A stretch of DNA of 64,000 nt from Flavobacteriia bacterium (GTDB lineage Bacteria; Bacteroidota; Bacteroidia; Flavobacteriales; Schleiferiaceae). The notes below the pieces were generated by a model. The model was not told the DNA's origin, searched no databases, and saw only the letters and a program-made list of their open reading frames with translations. Each line of letters begins with the position of its first letter. Within the stretch, counting starts at the first letter, position 1. Positions 24,248-33,471 of this stretch are shown here, piece by piece. The stretch is from positions 1 through 64,000 of the forward strand of contig JABXHW010000004.1 of NCBI GenBank assembly GCA_013373425.1, in the 5' to 3' direction. The position numbers and the translations under genes were made by a program.

Positions 24248-24700
24248 ATGAAAAAGTTTATTGCAGTTTTCGCGTTTATCGCCTTTGGATCTATCTCTAT
24301 GAATGCCCAAAATATCGGCGTTCGTTTTGGTGGTGGATTTGGCTCTGATGCGGAAATCTCTTACCAAACTTCATCGTCGACAGACCGACTTGAAATCGAT
24401 TTAGGTTTCAACTTCGCGAATGGCAACAATCGTTTTGGCGGTGCTGTAATTTGGCAGTGGGTTCGTCCTATTGAAAATGGATTCAACTGGTACTATGGTA
24501 TTGGTGCTGCACTCGGCGTAAGAGATGACGACAACGGAGCAGACGCATTTGGCGTTGGTGTTGCCGGTCAGCTTGGTGTAGAGTACAACTTTGCCAATGC
24601 GCCTTTTCAGCTGAGTTTAGATGTTAGACCAACTCTCTATGTAATTCCAGCCACAACGGGTGGAGGTTCTGCAGCATTTGGAATTCGATATAGATTATAA
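24248..24700 (+). CDS. Small outer-membrane beta-barrel protein
   Basis: 150 aa. The start chosen is the ATG before KKFIAVFAFIAFGS, giving a signal peptide ending NAQ; an upstream in-frame ATG at 24197 would add a non-signal leader. The mature part is short strands of a barrel (IGVRFGGGFGSDAEISYQ, RLEIDLGFNFANGN, QLGVEYNFANAPFQLSLDVRPTLYV) and ends in RYRL. Resembles OmpA/OprF-like 8-strand barrels without a peptidoglycan domain. A perfect terminator follows. Confidence 0.85.
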   Translation: MKKFIAVFAFIAFGSISMNAQNIGVRFGGGFGSDAEISYQTSSSTDRLEIDLGFNFANGNNRFGGAVIWQWVRPIENGFNWYYGIGAALGVRDDDNGADAFGVGVAGQLGVEYNFANAPFQLSLDVRPTLYVIPATTGGGSAAFGIRYRL

Positions 24701-24722
24701 AAAGTGAACTAAATGTTCAGCG

Positions 24723-24753
24723 AGCCGTTCGTCTTTGATGAACGGCTTTTTTT
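24723..24753 (+). terminator. Rho-independent terminator
   Basis: Perfect 8-bp stem AGCCGTTC/GAACGGCT with a 9-nt loop, followed by a T run. Ends the small barrel gene. Confidence 0.92.
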
Positions 24754-24784
24754 ATTTTGAAACCCATCAAAGCACACATAATAC

Positions 24785-25483
24785 ATGAAAAATAAAGTAG
24801 CACTCATCACAGGTGGGTCAAAAGGAATCGGATACGGAATTGCGCAATCGCTTCTAGCGGAAGGAGTTCAAGTAATGATAACCTCTAGATCCCAATCGTC
24901 CGCCGATGACGCCTCACAAAGTTTGGGTGAGAATGCAGCTGGTATTGAAGCAGACGTTCGCTCTCGAGCGTCTATGGATAAGGCTGTTGCAGCAACCATC
25001 GAAAGATTTGGTCAGCTTGATTACGTCATTGCCAACGCGGGGCTCGGTCACTTTGCATCCATAGAAGATCTTACCGACGAACAGTGGAATGAAACCATCG
25101 ACACCAACCTGACAGGCGTATTTCACACCATTCGCGCCAGTATCGATGAACTCACGAAGACCGAAGGATACATCATCACCATTTCAAGTTTAGCCGGAAC
25201 CAATTTCTTCCCAACGGCAAGTGCTTACAACGCGAGCAAGTTCGGCGTGACCGGCTTCACTCAAGCGGTAATGCTCGATCTGCGCCATAAGGGAATCAAT
25301 GTGAGCACTATCATGCCAGGGTCTGTTACCTCGCATTTCAATGGTCATACTCCCGATGAAAAAGATGCATGGAAGATTCAGCCCGAAGACATCGGTGAAC
25401 TTGTGGTAGATCTTTTCAAGATGAATCCAAGAGTGCTGCCGAGTAAGGTGGAGGTGAGACCGGCGAGGCCGCCGCAGAAATGA
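24785..25483 (+). CDS. Short-chain dehydrogenase/reductase
   Basis: 232 aa, a classical SDR. NAD(P) loop TGGSKGIGYGIA (9-20), NAG (84-86), and the catalytic Ser135, Tyr148 and Lys152 (ISSLAG...SAYNASK). SRS after strand 2 (residues 34-36) favours NADPH. Close to FabG-like and clavaldehyde-type reductases, but the substrate cannot be told. Repeat copy 8 starts directly at the stop codon. Confidence 0.9.
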   Translation: MKNKVALITGGSKGIGYGIAQSLLAEGVQVMITSRSQSSADDASQSLGENAAGIEADVRSRASMDKAVAATIERFGQLDYVIANAGLGHFASIEDLTDEQWNETIDTNLTGVFHTIRASIDELTKTEGYIITISSLAGTNFFPTASAYNASKFGVTGFTQAVMLDLRHKGINVSTIMPGSVTSHFNGHTPDEKDAWKIQPEDIGELVVDLFKMNPRVLPSKVEVRPARPPQK

Positions 25484-25640
25484 AAGCGCAGGAGCGCAGG
25501 AACGCAAGTGCGCAGGTCAGTACATCCCACGAGTTGAAGCAAAGAACCGATCATTCATACTTCCATCGCAGGATAAGTGCCAGTTGCTAGTCCCCATTCC
25601 CCACTGCTGATTACCCTTCAACCATTGCCACATCCCCTCT
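25483..25640 (+). repeat. Dispersed intergenic repeat, copy 8 (variant II)
   Basis: Four phased 8-mers (AAAGCGCA GGAGCGCA GGAACGCA AGTGCGCA, 25483-25514), then GAGTTGAAGCAAAGAACC, a CTTCCATCGCAGG block, and 7-mers (AAGTGCC AGTTGCT AGTCCCC ATTCCCC). The first unit overlaps the stop codon of the SDR gene. Confidence 0.8.
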
Positions 25641-25648
25641 CATTTTCG

Positions 25649-25656
25649 TACTTTCG
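25649..25656 (+). promoter_or_regulatory. -7 box (TACTTTCG) of ileS
   Basis: TACTTTCG lies 27-30 nt before the ileS start codons, immediately after repeat copy 8. Confidence 0.55.
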
Positions 25657-25686
25657 CGCTTCTTAAAACGACGAAAGTCATTGATG

Positions 25687-28600
25687 ATGAGCGGAAAACC
25701 TGCAAAAGCATACAGAGAGTATTCACATCTCGACCTGACGGAGGTTCACAAGAGCATCCAAGAGAAGTGGGAGAAGGAAAACACGTTCGAAAAAAGCGTG
25801 TCGACCCGCAATGGAGCCAAGAGCTTCGTATTCTATGAAGGCCCTCCTTCAGCAAATGGACTTCCTGGTATTCACCACGTGATGGGTCGTACCATTAAAG
25901 ACCTCTTTTGTCGCTTTAAAACCCAACAGGGTTACAAGGTAGTTCGCAAGGCTGGCTGGGACACGCATGGACTTCCAGTTGAGCTCGGCGTTGAAAAGGA
26001 GCTCGGCATCACCAAAGAAGACATCGGTAAGAAAATCACCGTTGAAGAATACAATCAGGCGTGTCGCGAAGCGGTAATGCGCTATACAGATGTATGGAGC
26101 AAATTGACTTCAGACATGGGATACTGGGTGAACATGGAAGATCCATACATCACCTACAAGACCAAGTATATCGAATCCGTTTGGTGGTTGTTGAAGCAAA
26201 TTTCCAACAAGAATTTGCTGTACAAGGGATACACCATCCAACCTTATTCACCTAAGGCTGGAACCGGTTTGAGCTCGCACGAACTCAACATGCCGGGAAC
26301 GTACAAGGATGTTACGGATACAACCATCACTGCCCAATTCAAAGTGGTAATGTCTGATCAAGCTAAAGGCTTGTTCGGAGATGGTGAAACCTTCCTTTTG
26401 GCGTGGACAACCACTCCATGGACCTTGCCTTCGAATACGGCATTAACCGTCGGACCTAAGATTGAATATGCCCTTGTTGAGACCTTCAACCAATACACCG
26501 GCGAGCCTATTCGTATCGTATTGGCCACCTCATTGATCAATGCTTACCTCAAGGAAGACGACAAGCATGTTGAGGAATTGGCAGAATGGGATGGGAATAA
26601 AAAGCACATTCCATGGAGAGTAGTGAAGACATTCAACGGTAAAGACCTCGTCGGAATTCGCTACGAGCAGCTTCTACCATGGGCAACTCCTTACGAGAAT
26701 GCTGAGAATGCATTCCAAGTTATCCCTGGTGACTTTGTAACCACCGAAGACGGAACCGGTATCGTTCACACCGCTCCGACATTCGGTGCTGATGATGCCA
26801 AGGTAGCAGCCGACGCTGGTGTGCCGCCAATGTTGGTCCTCGACGAAAATGACAATCCTGTGCCACTCGTCGATTTGCAAGGCCGATTCGTGAAAGCAGC
26901 AGGCAAGCACGGTGGCAAGTATGTAAAGAAAGAGTACTACAACGACGACGAGATGCCGGAGCTCGGTGTGGACGAGGAAATCGCTATCCACCTAAAGCAA
27001 GAAAACCGCGCATTTAAAGTTCAGAAATACGTCCACAGTTACCCACACTGCTGGAGAACCGATAAGCCTGTCCTCTACTATCCATTGGACAGTTGGTTTG
27101 TGAAGACGACTGCCGTAAAGGATCGTCTCATCGACCTTAACAAAACGATTCAATGGAAGCCAGCGAGCACCGGAACAGGTCGCTTTGGCAACTGGCTTGA
27201 GAACCTCAACGATTGGAACCTCAGCCGCTCTCGATTCTGGGGCATCCCTCTTCCTATCTGGACGAGCGAAGATGGAACAGAACAGATTGTTATTGGCTCC
27301 ATGGAAGAGCTCATGATCGAAATTGAGAAGTCCGTTGCAGCAGGCATCATGGATGAAAATCCGTATGCTGGTTTTGAGGTTGGCAACATGGATGAAGCTA
27401 ACTATGACAAGGTTGACCTGCACCGTCCGTATGCCGATCGCATTGTCTTGGTGTCGGATTCTGGAAAACCAATGAAGCGCGAAGCAGACCTTATCGATGT
27501 TTGGTTTGATTCAGGATCTATGCCTTATGCTCAAATGCACTATCCATTTGAGAACAAGGAACGCGTTGATTCACACGAAGTTTACCCTGCAGATTTCATT
27601 GCTGAAGGTGTGGACCAAACACGTGGATGGTTCTTTACGCTTCACGCTATCAGCACCTTGGTATTCGATCAAGTGTCTTATAAAACAGTAGTTTCTAACG
27701 GACTGGTTCTCGATAAAAACGGTCAGAAAATGTCCAAGCGCTTGGGCAATGCCGTGGATCCTTTTGAGACCATGGACAAGTTCGGCGCCGATGCTGCACG
27801 TTGGTATATGATTACCAATGCTCAACCGTGGGACAATCTCAAGTTTGATATTGCGGGGATTGAAGAAGTTCGCAGAAAGTTCTTCGGCACCCTGTACAAT
27901 ACCTATGCATTCTTTGCATTGTACGCGAATGTTGACAACTTCACTTACAGCGAAGAGGATGTGGCCTTAGCCGATCGTCCAGAAATCGATCGTTGGATTT
28001 TGTCCGAACTCAACACCCTCATCGACGAAGTAACTGACGGTTTGGAAAGCTACGAGCCAACTCGTGCATTCCGTGCTATTGGAGATTTTGTAAATGACAA
28101 ATTGAGCAACTGGTACGTTCGTTTGTGCCGTCGCCGTTTCTGGAAAGGTGAAATGGGAACCGATAAGCTCTCGGCTTACCAAACCTTGTATACGTGCTTG
28201 GAGACCGTAGCTAGATTGGGCGCGCCACTAGCTCCATTCTACATGGACCGCTTGTTTGGCGACCTTAACGCCGCTACCGGAAAAGATAGTTCTGAAAGCG
28301 TGCACTTGGCATCTTGGCCGAAAAGCGACAAGTCCATGGTGGATGCCGATTTGGAAGAGCGCATGCACTTAGCACAGCAGCTCAGCTCCATGGTGTTGAG
28401 CCTGAGAAAGAAGGAAAAAATCCGTGTTCGCCAACCGTTGCGCAAGATTACAGTCCCTGTTTTGAGCGACACATTCAAGAAGCGTTTGGATGCAGTGGCC
28501 GATTTGGTCGCTTCAGAAGTGAATGTGAAAGAAGTAGAAGGCGTGGACGAAAGTGGAGGATTATTCGTTAAGAAGGCTAAGCCCAACTTTAAGACCCTCG

Positions 28601-29085
28601 GTCCGAAATACGGCCAGTTGATGAAAGGTATCGCAGGAACTGTAAACCAAATGGACAATGACGCCATACGAGAGTTCGAAACTAATGGCGAATTAACGCT
28701 CGAGGTAAACGGCCAAGAGGTTATATTGCAGAGTGAAGACATCGAAATCTCTACCGCAGACATTCCGGGAATGTTGGTGGCCTCGGAAGGAGGAGTAACC
28801 GTTGCCTTGGACATTACACTTGATGAAGCGCTTACTGCCGAAGGCCTCGCCCGTGAAGCAGTAAACCGAATTCAAAACCTTCGTAAAGACACTGGCTTGG
28901 ATGTAACCGATCGAATTCGCCTCGAATTGAACGGTTCAGAAGAGTTGAAGTCGGCTTTGGAAAAGAACAGTGATTACCTCTGTTCCGAAGTTCTGGCCGA
29001 AGGTTGGGAGTGGACGAAAAATGAAAATTCAACACACGTTGAGATAGATGATTTCGTCTTAGAAATACACTTGGAAAAAGCATAA
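25687..29085 (+). CDS. ileS: Isoleucyl-tRNA synthetase
   Basis: 1132 aa. Charges tRNA-Ile with isoleucine. Class I motifs: HIGH variant GIHH (61-64, in GPPSANGLPGIHHVMGR) and KMSKR (681-685). The editing domain lies in between (TWTTTPWTLPSN type: LAWTTTPWTLPSNTAL). The C-terminal anticodon-binding domain is followed by the long extension of the eukaryote-like IleS type common in Bacteroidota, longer than the ~940-aa E. coli enzyme. ATG at 25684 or 25687 are both possible. Followed by dksA-like and lspA. Confidence 0.96.
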   Translation: MSGKPAKAYREYSHLDLTEVHKSIQEKWEKENTFEKSVSTRNGAKSFVFYEGPPSANGLPGIHHVMGRTIKDLFCRFKTQQGYKVVRKAGWDTHGLPVELGVEKELGITKEDIGKKITVEEYNQACREAVMRYTDVWSKLTSDMGYWVNMEDPYITYKTKYIESVWWLLKQISNKNLLYKGYTIQPYSPKAGTGLSSHELNMPGTYKDVTDTTITAQFKVVMSDQAKGLFGDGETFLLAWTTTPWTLPSNTALTVGPKIEYALVETFNQYTGEPIRIVLATSLINAYLKEDDKHVEELAEWDGNKKHIPWRVVKTFNGKDLVGIRYEQLLPWATPYENAENAFQVIPGDFVTTEDGTGIVHTAPTFGADDAKVAADAGVPPMLVLDENDNPVPLVDLQGRFVKAAGKHGGKYVKKEYYNDDEMPELGVDEEIAIHLKQENRAFKVQKYVHSYPHCWRTDKPVLYYPLDSWFVKTTAVKDRLIDLNKTIQWKPASTGTGRFGNWLENLNDWNLSRSRFWGIPLPIWTSEDGTEQIVIGSMEELMIEIEKSVAAGIMDENPYAGFEVGNMDEANYDKVDLHRPYADRIVLVSDSGKPMKREADLIDVWFDSGSMPYAQMHYPFENKERVDSHEVYPADFIAEGVDQTRGWFFTLHAISTLVFDQVSYKTVVSNGLVLDKNGQKMSKRLGNAVDPFETMDKFGADAARWYMITNAQPWDNLKFDIAGIEEVRRKFFGTLYNTYAFFALYANVDNFTYSEEDVALADRPEIDRWILSELNTLIDEVTDGLESYEPTRAFRAIGDFVNDKLSNWYVRLCRRRFWKGEMGTDKLSAYQTLYTCLETVARLGAPLAPFYMDRLFGDLNAATGKDSSESVHLASWPKSDKSMVDADLEERMHLAQQLSSMVLSLRKKEKIRVRQPLRKITVPVLSDTFKKRLDAVADLVASEVNVKEVEGVDESGGLFVKKAKPNFKTLGPKYGQLMKGIAGTVNQMDNDAIREFETNGELTLEVNGQEVILQSEDIEISTADIPGMLVASEGGVTVALDITLDEALTAEGLAREAVNRIQNLRKDTGLDVTDRIRLELNGSEELKSALEKNSDYLCSEVLAEGWEWTKNENSTHVEIDDFVLEIHLEKA

Positions 29086-29117
29086 TTGAATGTGGGCGGA
29101 AAATTGCTTAAAAAAGA

Positions 29118-29125
29118 TATATTCG
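29118..29125 (+). promoter_or_regulatory. -7 box (TATATTCG)
   Basis: TATATTCG lies 25 nt before the ATG of the TraR/DksA-family gene. Confidence 0.4.
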
Positions 29126-29150
29126 CACATTCTGATATAAGGAACGAGCC

Positions 29151-29531
29151 ATGAGTGACGAACCGAAAGTAAGATACTCCGACAAGGAGCTCGCTGATTT
29201 CAAAGCGATTATCTTAGATAAAATTAAGAAAGCCGAAGAGGATTTGAACCTCCTTCGCGAACAGTTCCAGAACGACCTAACGAACGGAACAGAGGACACT
29301 TCTCCTCAATTCAAGTCTTTCGAGGAAGGTTCTGCAACGATGAGCAAGGAAACGGCTTCTCAGTTGGCTTCCCGTCAGGAGAAGTTCATTCGCGACCTCA
29401 AGAATGCGATTATCCGCATTGAGAATAAAACCTACGGTATTTGTCGAGTAACAGGCAAGCTGATTTCAAAAGAGCGCTTGCTTCTCGTTCCACATGCTAC
29501 GTTAAGCATCGAGGCAAAAAACCGTCAGTAG
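29151..29531 (+). CDS. TraR/DksA-family protein with degenerate zinc finger
   Basis: 126 aa. An N-terminal coiled coil (ELADFKAIILDKIKKAEEDLNLLREQF and KFIRDLKNAIIRIENKTYG) is followed by the C-terminal finger region YGICRVTGKLISKERLLLVPHATLSIEAK. Only one of the four zinc Cys remains, as is usual for the Bacteroidota version. May bind RNA polymerase through its secondary channel, like DksA. Between ileS and lspA, a common order in this phylum; lspA begins 2 nt later. Confidence 0.9.
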   Translation: MSDEPKVRYSDKELADFKAIILDKIKKAEEDLNLLREQFQNDLTNGTEDTSPQFKSFEEGSATMSKETASQLASRQEKFIRDLKNAIIRIENKTYGICRVTGKLISKERLLLVPHATLSIEAKNRQ

Positions 29532-29533
29532 TT

Positions 29534-30187
29534 TTGAGAAAATACCTCCTCATTGTTCTGGGCGTACTTACCCTTGATCAAGTCGTTAAGATTTTGGTCA
29601 AGACGCAAATGCATTATTCAGAGCGCCTTGAAGTAACCGATTGGTTCTACATTCACTTCATTGAGAACCCAGGTATGGCCTTCGGGCTAGAGTGGGGAGG
29701 AGTTGCCGGAAAGCTCATTCTTTCCATCTTTAGATTGATTGCTATTGCAGCCATCGCTATTTGGCTAAATCGATCTGTCAAAGCAAACGCACCCAAACTT
29801 CAACTTTGGTCTATCGCCCTCATCCTCGCTGGCGCGATTGGCAATATGATTGATTCCGCATTTTACGGCCTCATCTTCGATACCGGCTTGACCTACAACG
29901 AAGAAATCGGTCAGTGGATCGCTTATGGAGATGTCTCCCAATTTTCTTCTGGAGGGTATAGCGGCTTCCTAACTGGAAACGTGGTCGATATGCTTTCTTT
30001 CCCTCTATTTGAAGGCACTTTCCCAGACTGGTTCCCTGTTTGGGGAGGAGAACATTTCAAGTTCTTTCGCCCAATTTTCAACCTTGCAGATAGTAGCATC
30101 TCTATCGGTGTAGCTATGTTGATCTTGTTCTCGAGGTCAAAAAAGAAGAACACTGAGGACGAAGCGCCCGTTAGTTCAGAGGCATAG
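29534..30187 (+). CDS. lspA: Lipoprotein signal peptidase (signal peptidase II)
   Basis: 217 aa. I start it at TTG 29534, 2 nt after the dksA-like stop; the longer frame from 29441 would run through that gene. Cleaves prolipoproteins in the inner membrane. Catalytic Asp107 (GAIGNMIDSAFYG) and Asp186 (FNLADSSIS), plus LDQVVK and ENPGMAFGL motifs and four membrane helices. The ~35-residue insertion between the Asp motifs is typical of Bacteroidota LspA. The basic tail SRSKKKN is cytoplasmic. Confidence 0.94.
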   Translation: MRKYLLIVLGVLTLDQVVKILVKTQMHYSERLEVTDWFYIHFIENPGMAFGLEWGGVAGKLILSIFRLIAIAAIAIWLNRSVKANAPKLQLWSIALILAGAIGNMIDSAFYGLIFDTGLTYNEEIGQWIAYGDVSQFSSGGYSGFLTGNVVDMLSFPLFEGTFPDWFPVWGGEHFKFFRPIFNLADSSISIGVAMLILFSRSKKKNTEDEAPVSSEA

Positions 30188-30190
30188 CCC

Positions 30191-30198
30191 TATCTTTG
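30191..30198 (+). promoter_or_regulatory. -7 box (TATCTTTG)
   Basis: A perfect TAnnTTTG match 29 nt before the ATG of the M28 peptidase gene, 3 nt after the lspA stop. Confidence 0.6.
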
Positions 30199-30227
30199 AG
30201 TTATTGATTTACCTAAAACCATTCGCC

Positions 30228-31907
30228 ATGCGTAAATGGATGTACTTTGCATTTGCAGCAATGCCGACTTTGGCCTTTGCGCAAAACGAAGATGTACAGC
30301 TCGTTCGAGCAGACCTCAGCTATCTCGCCTCCGACGAGCTCGAAGGAAGACGACCAGGAACAGAGGGTGCCGAGCTAGCGCAGATGTACATATCAAGCTT
30401 GTTTGCCCAGCACACAGACACTTGGACTCAAGAATTCCCTATTGCAGAGAATATGGCGGCTTCACCAGCGAGTAATGGCTTATTCCGACACATGGAAGGA
30501 GCTGTTGAAGGTGGCGCTTCCGAAGAAGAGAGAGCTCGTTCAGTTATCAAAGTGAGCATGTTTAGTCCAGGCGAACTCTTCCCTGTTCGCGCATCTGCAA
30601 ATGGCGAAGCAATAGGTCAGATGACCTTCGTTGGCTTCGGTATTACCGCACCTGAGCTTGAACATGATGATTACGAGAATACAGATGTTGAAGGCAAGAT
30701 TGCTTTGATTGATATCTCGTCTCCGGATGGCATTCATCCGCACTCACAATACATGCAATACCACGGTTTGGATTATCGGGTGAAGAATGCAGCAGAGCAC
30801 GGTGCGATTGGTGTGGTTTTCATCAAGACGGATCAAACTGCAAATCCACCTAGAAAGAACTTTACCAGCACTCTTCCTTCCGATCTTCCGGCGGTTTATT
30901 TCAATGGGGAAGCCGAAACTCTTCTCCAAAATGATGAAACGGTAACCCTGAGAGTAAACCTAGAGGAGAACTTCAGTACTGGAGTAAACGTGTTAGGCTT
31001 CAAGGACAACAACGCTGAGTCCACTATAGTTATCGGCGCACACTATGACCACCTCGGTTATGGTGGCGAGAACTCACTGTACCGCGGTGAAACTCAAGAA
31101 ATACACAACGGAGCAGACGACAATGCCAGTGGAACTACTGGCCTGCTTTGGTTGATTCGCGAATTAACAGCACAGCCTCTTAACCACAATTTATTGTTCA
31201 TCGCCTTCTCTGGGGAAGAGCGCGGTCTATTGGGGTCTGATTACTTCACAAAGAGCGATCTGTTTGACGACTACAATTTCGTGGCCATGCTCAACATGGA
31301 TATGATTGGTCGATTGAGCGAAGAACGAGAACTCCTTATTTCAGGCACAGGTACCGCCACAGAGTGGGATGCCATGATTGAAGAGTTGAACACGTACAAT
31401 TTCGATATCTCAAAAAGTGCAGGAGGAACTGGGGCATCAGACCATACTTCATTCTATCAAATGGATATTCCTGTTCTTCATTTCTTCACTGGAACCCACA
31501 ACGATTATCACAAGCCGTCGGATGACGCGGATAAAATCAACTATGAAGGACTAGTTGATGTGGCGAGCTTCATTCGTGATTTTGCCAATTCCATTCCAGC
31601 TGAGCTAACCTTTCAAAAGACAGCAGATGAGAACAGTCAAAGTACACCTCGGTTCAACGTGACTTTGGGCATTATCCCAGACTATGTGTTTGGTGGACCA
31701 GGCGTGAAGGTAGACGGAGTGAGCGATGGGAAACCTGCGCAAGCTGCGGGAATAGAAACAGGAGATATCATTCTGAAATTGGGCGACTTCCCAACTTCAG
31801 ATATCTATGCATACATGCGCGCTTTAGGAGCCTTTCAACCCGGTCAAACGGTTACGGTTACGGTTAATCGCGACGGTGAAGAGCATGAAATGGAACTGAC
31901 TTTCTAA
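30228..31907 (+). CDS. Secreted M28 zinc aminopeptidase with PA and PDZ domains
   Basis: 559 aa. The ATG at 30228 opens a signal peptide (MRKWMYFAFAAMPTLAFAQ); the upstream ATG at 30204 adds a leader that lies close to the promoter. PA domain ~110-260, then the M28 core with zinc ligands in IGAHYDHLGYG, NGADDNASGT, SGEERGLLGS, MLNMDMIGR and HNDYHKPSDD, then a C-terminal PDZ domain (~470-559: GPGVKVDGVSDGKPAQAAGIETGDIILKLGDF). Likely periplasmic or outer-membrane peptidase for peptide nutrition. Confidence 0.93.
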   Translation: MRKWMYFAFAAMPTLAFAQNEDVQLVRADLSYLASDELEGRRPGTEGAELAQMYISSLFAQHTDTWTQEFPIAENMAASPASNGLFRHMEGAVEGGASEEERARSVIKVSMFSPGELFPVRASANGEAIGQMTFVGFGITAPELEHDDYENTDVEGKIALIDISSPDGIHPHSQYMQYHGLDYRVKNAAEHGAIGVVFIKTDQTANPPRKNFTSTLPSDLPAVYFNGEAETLLQNDETVTLRVNLEENFSTGVNVLGFKDNNAESTIVIGAHYDHLGYGGENSLYRGETQEIHNGADDNASGTTGLLWLIRELTAQPLNHNLLFIAFSGEERGLLGSDYFTKSDLFDDYNFVAMLNMDMIGRLSEERELLISGTGTATEWDAMIEELNTYNFDISKSAGGTGASDHTSFYQMDIPVLHFFTGTHNDYHKPSDDADKINYEGLVDVASFIRDFANSIPAELTFQKTADENSQSTPRFNVTLGIIPDYVFGGPGVKVDGVSDGKPAQAAGIETGDIILKLGDFPTSDIYAYMRALGAFQPGQTVTVTVNRDGEEHEMELTF

Positions 31908-31908
31908 T

Positions 31909-32922
31909 ATGGATTCAGAAACGGACAAGAAGACAGGATTGAGTGTTGCTGTAATCGGAGGCGGTAGCTGGGCTACGGCTTTGGTGAAGATTCTCAGTGA
32001 AACCAACGACTACGTTGGCTGGTGGATGCGAGATGAAGAAGCCGTGATGCACATTAAGCGCTATCACCATAATCCGAAGTATCTCCAATCAGTGGAGCTT
32101 AGGACCGAACGCATTGATGTCACCACCGATATGAACCATGTGGTGAGCGAAGCAGACTATATCATTTTTGCGATTCCAAGTGCCTTCTTAAAACCCGCAC
32201 TCGATTCTTTGAATACGCCGATTAGTGACAAGGTCATCTTCTCTGCGATTAAGGGTATCGTACCAGATGAAAACCTCATTGTGGGAGAGTTTTTCAACCA
32301 GAAATACGAAGTCCCTATCGAGAATATCGGTGTAATCATGGGTCCTTGCCACGCTGAAGAGGTTGCACTGGAACGCCTTAGTTACTTGACCTGTGCGAGT
32401 CAGACGCAGGAATACGCCAAGAACATGGCTGATGCTTTGGCCTGTGACTTCATCAAGACCTCAACTTCGGATGACATTTACGGAACCGAATATGCTGCTG
32501 TTTTGAAGAATATCTATTCTCTAGCAGCAGGTATTTGTCATGGCTTGGGCTACGGCGACAATTTTCAGGCGGTTCTCGTAAGCAATGCCACTCGAGAAAT
32601 GAAGAAATTCATCAAGGCTGTTCACCCGATCAAACGAGATATCACAGGATCTGCCTATTTGGGAGACCTCCTTGTTACCGCATATTCTCAATTCAGTCGA
32701 AACCGACTGTTCGGAACCATGATCGGTAAAGGATACACCGTTCGTTCGGCAATGCTCGAAATGAACATGGTGGCGGAAGGATATTATGCAGCGAATCTGA
32801 TTAAAAGCGTAAAACGCGAGTATGAAGTGAAGATGCCTATCTCCAATGCCGTTTACAAGATTTTGTACGAAGGAAAGAACCCAAAAAAGGTGATGGCTAA
32901 CCTTGCCGAAAAGTTGAGCTAA
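31909..32922 (+). CDS. gpsA: NAD(P)-dependent glycerol-3-phosphate dehydrogenase
   Basis: 337 aa. Makes sn-glycerol-3-phosphate from dihydroxyacetone phosphate for phospholipids. Rossmann loop VIGGGSWATALVKIL near the N-terminus, FAIPSAFLKPAL, the catalytic-Lys stretch TEYAAVLKNIYSLAAGICHGLGYGDNFQA, and NMVAEGYYAANLI. Slightly more diverged than E. coli GpsA, as in other Flavobacteriia. The gene follows the M28 peptidase by 1 nt and is followed at once by a GNAT gene. Confidence 0.95.
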   Translation: MDSETDKKTGLSVAVIGGGSWATALVKILSETNDYVGWWMRDEEAVMHIKRYHHNPKYLQSVELRTERIDVTTDMNHVVSEADYIIFAIPSAFLKPALDSLNTPISDKVIFSAIKGIVPDENLIVGEFFNQKYEVPIENIGVIMGPCHAEEVALERLSYLTCASQTQEYAKNMADALACDFIKTSTSDDIYGTEYAAVLKNIYSLAAGICHGLGYGDNFQAVLVSNATREMKKFIKAVHPIKRDITGSAYLGDLLVTAYSQFSRNRLFGTMIGKGYTVRSAMLEMNMVAEGYYAANLIKSVKREYEVKMPISNAVYKILYEGKNPKKVMANLAEKLS

Positions 32923-33471
32923 ATGAAGATCCCTACTCTAGAAACAGAGAGACTAATCCTGCGCGCTCCAACCATGGAAGACGTAGATTGGTTCTTCAGT
33001 TTGCGCTCGGATAAAGAGTTCATGAAGTACATGCATCGGCCCGTTATCAAAGAGATGAGCGAGGCTCAAGCCTTCGTTCAAAATTTCCTCGACAGGGCGG
33101 AGAGCGAAACAGGACTTCAGTGGGTTCTGGAAGAAAAAGCTTCTGGAAATCCTGTCGGATATGCTGGCCCTTGGCGCTGGGATTCCAAGAACAACACTGG
33201 TGAGTTGGGCTATGGCCTAGACCTCAATCATGTTGGCAAAGGCTTCATGAGAGAGGCCGTGGCGGCCTGTATCAAATACGGCTTCGAGCACATGAATTTG
33301 GAGCGCATTGAAGCTTGGATGGAAGATCAGAATCACGGCTCTAGAAAAGTCGTTGAAGCCAACGGAATGCAGCGAGAAGCCACTCTTCGTCACTATGTGC
33401 TTCATGATGGAAAATACCGGAATCTGTATATCTATAGCATCTTAAGGAGTGAGTATAGCAGACGTGGGTAA
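32923..33471 (+). CDS. GNAT acetyltransferase (RimJ/RimL-like)
   Basis: 182 aa. Pattern: PTLETERLILRAPTMEDVDWFF, GELGYGLDLNHVGKGFMREAVAACIKYGFEHMNLERIEAW, and EANGMQREATLRHYVLHDGKYRNLYIYS, typical of RimJ/RimL-type N-acetyltransferases. The substrate is unknown. ATG directly follows the gpsA TAA, so it is cotranscribed. The dispersed repeat begins at its 3' end. Confidence 0.9.
   Translation: MKIPTLETERLILRAPTMEDVDWFFSLRSDKEFMKYMHRPVIKEMSEAQAFVQNFLDRAESETGLQWVLEEKASGNPVGYAGPWRWDSKNNTGELGYGLDLNHVGKGFMREAVAACIKYGFEHMNLERIEAWMEDQNHGSRKVVEANGMQREATLRHYVLHDGKYRNLYIYSILRSEYSRRG

Noticed and set aside
28239-28814. 191-aa open frame on the minus strand
   Set aside because: Antisense to the C-terminal part of ileS; no independent support.
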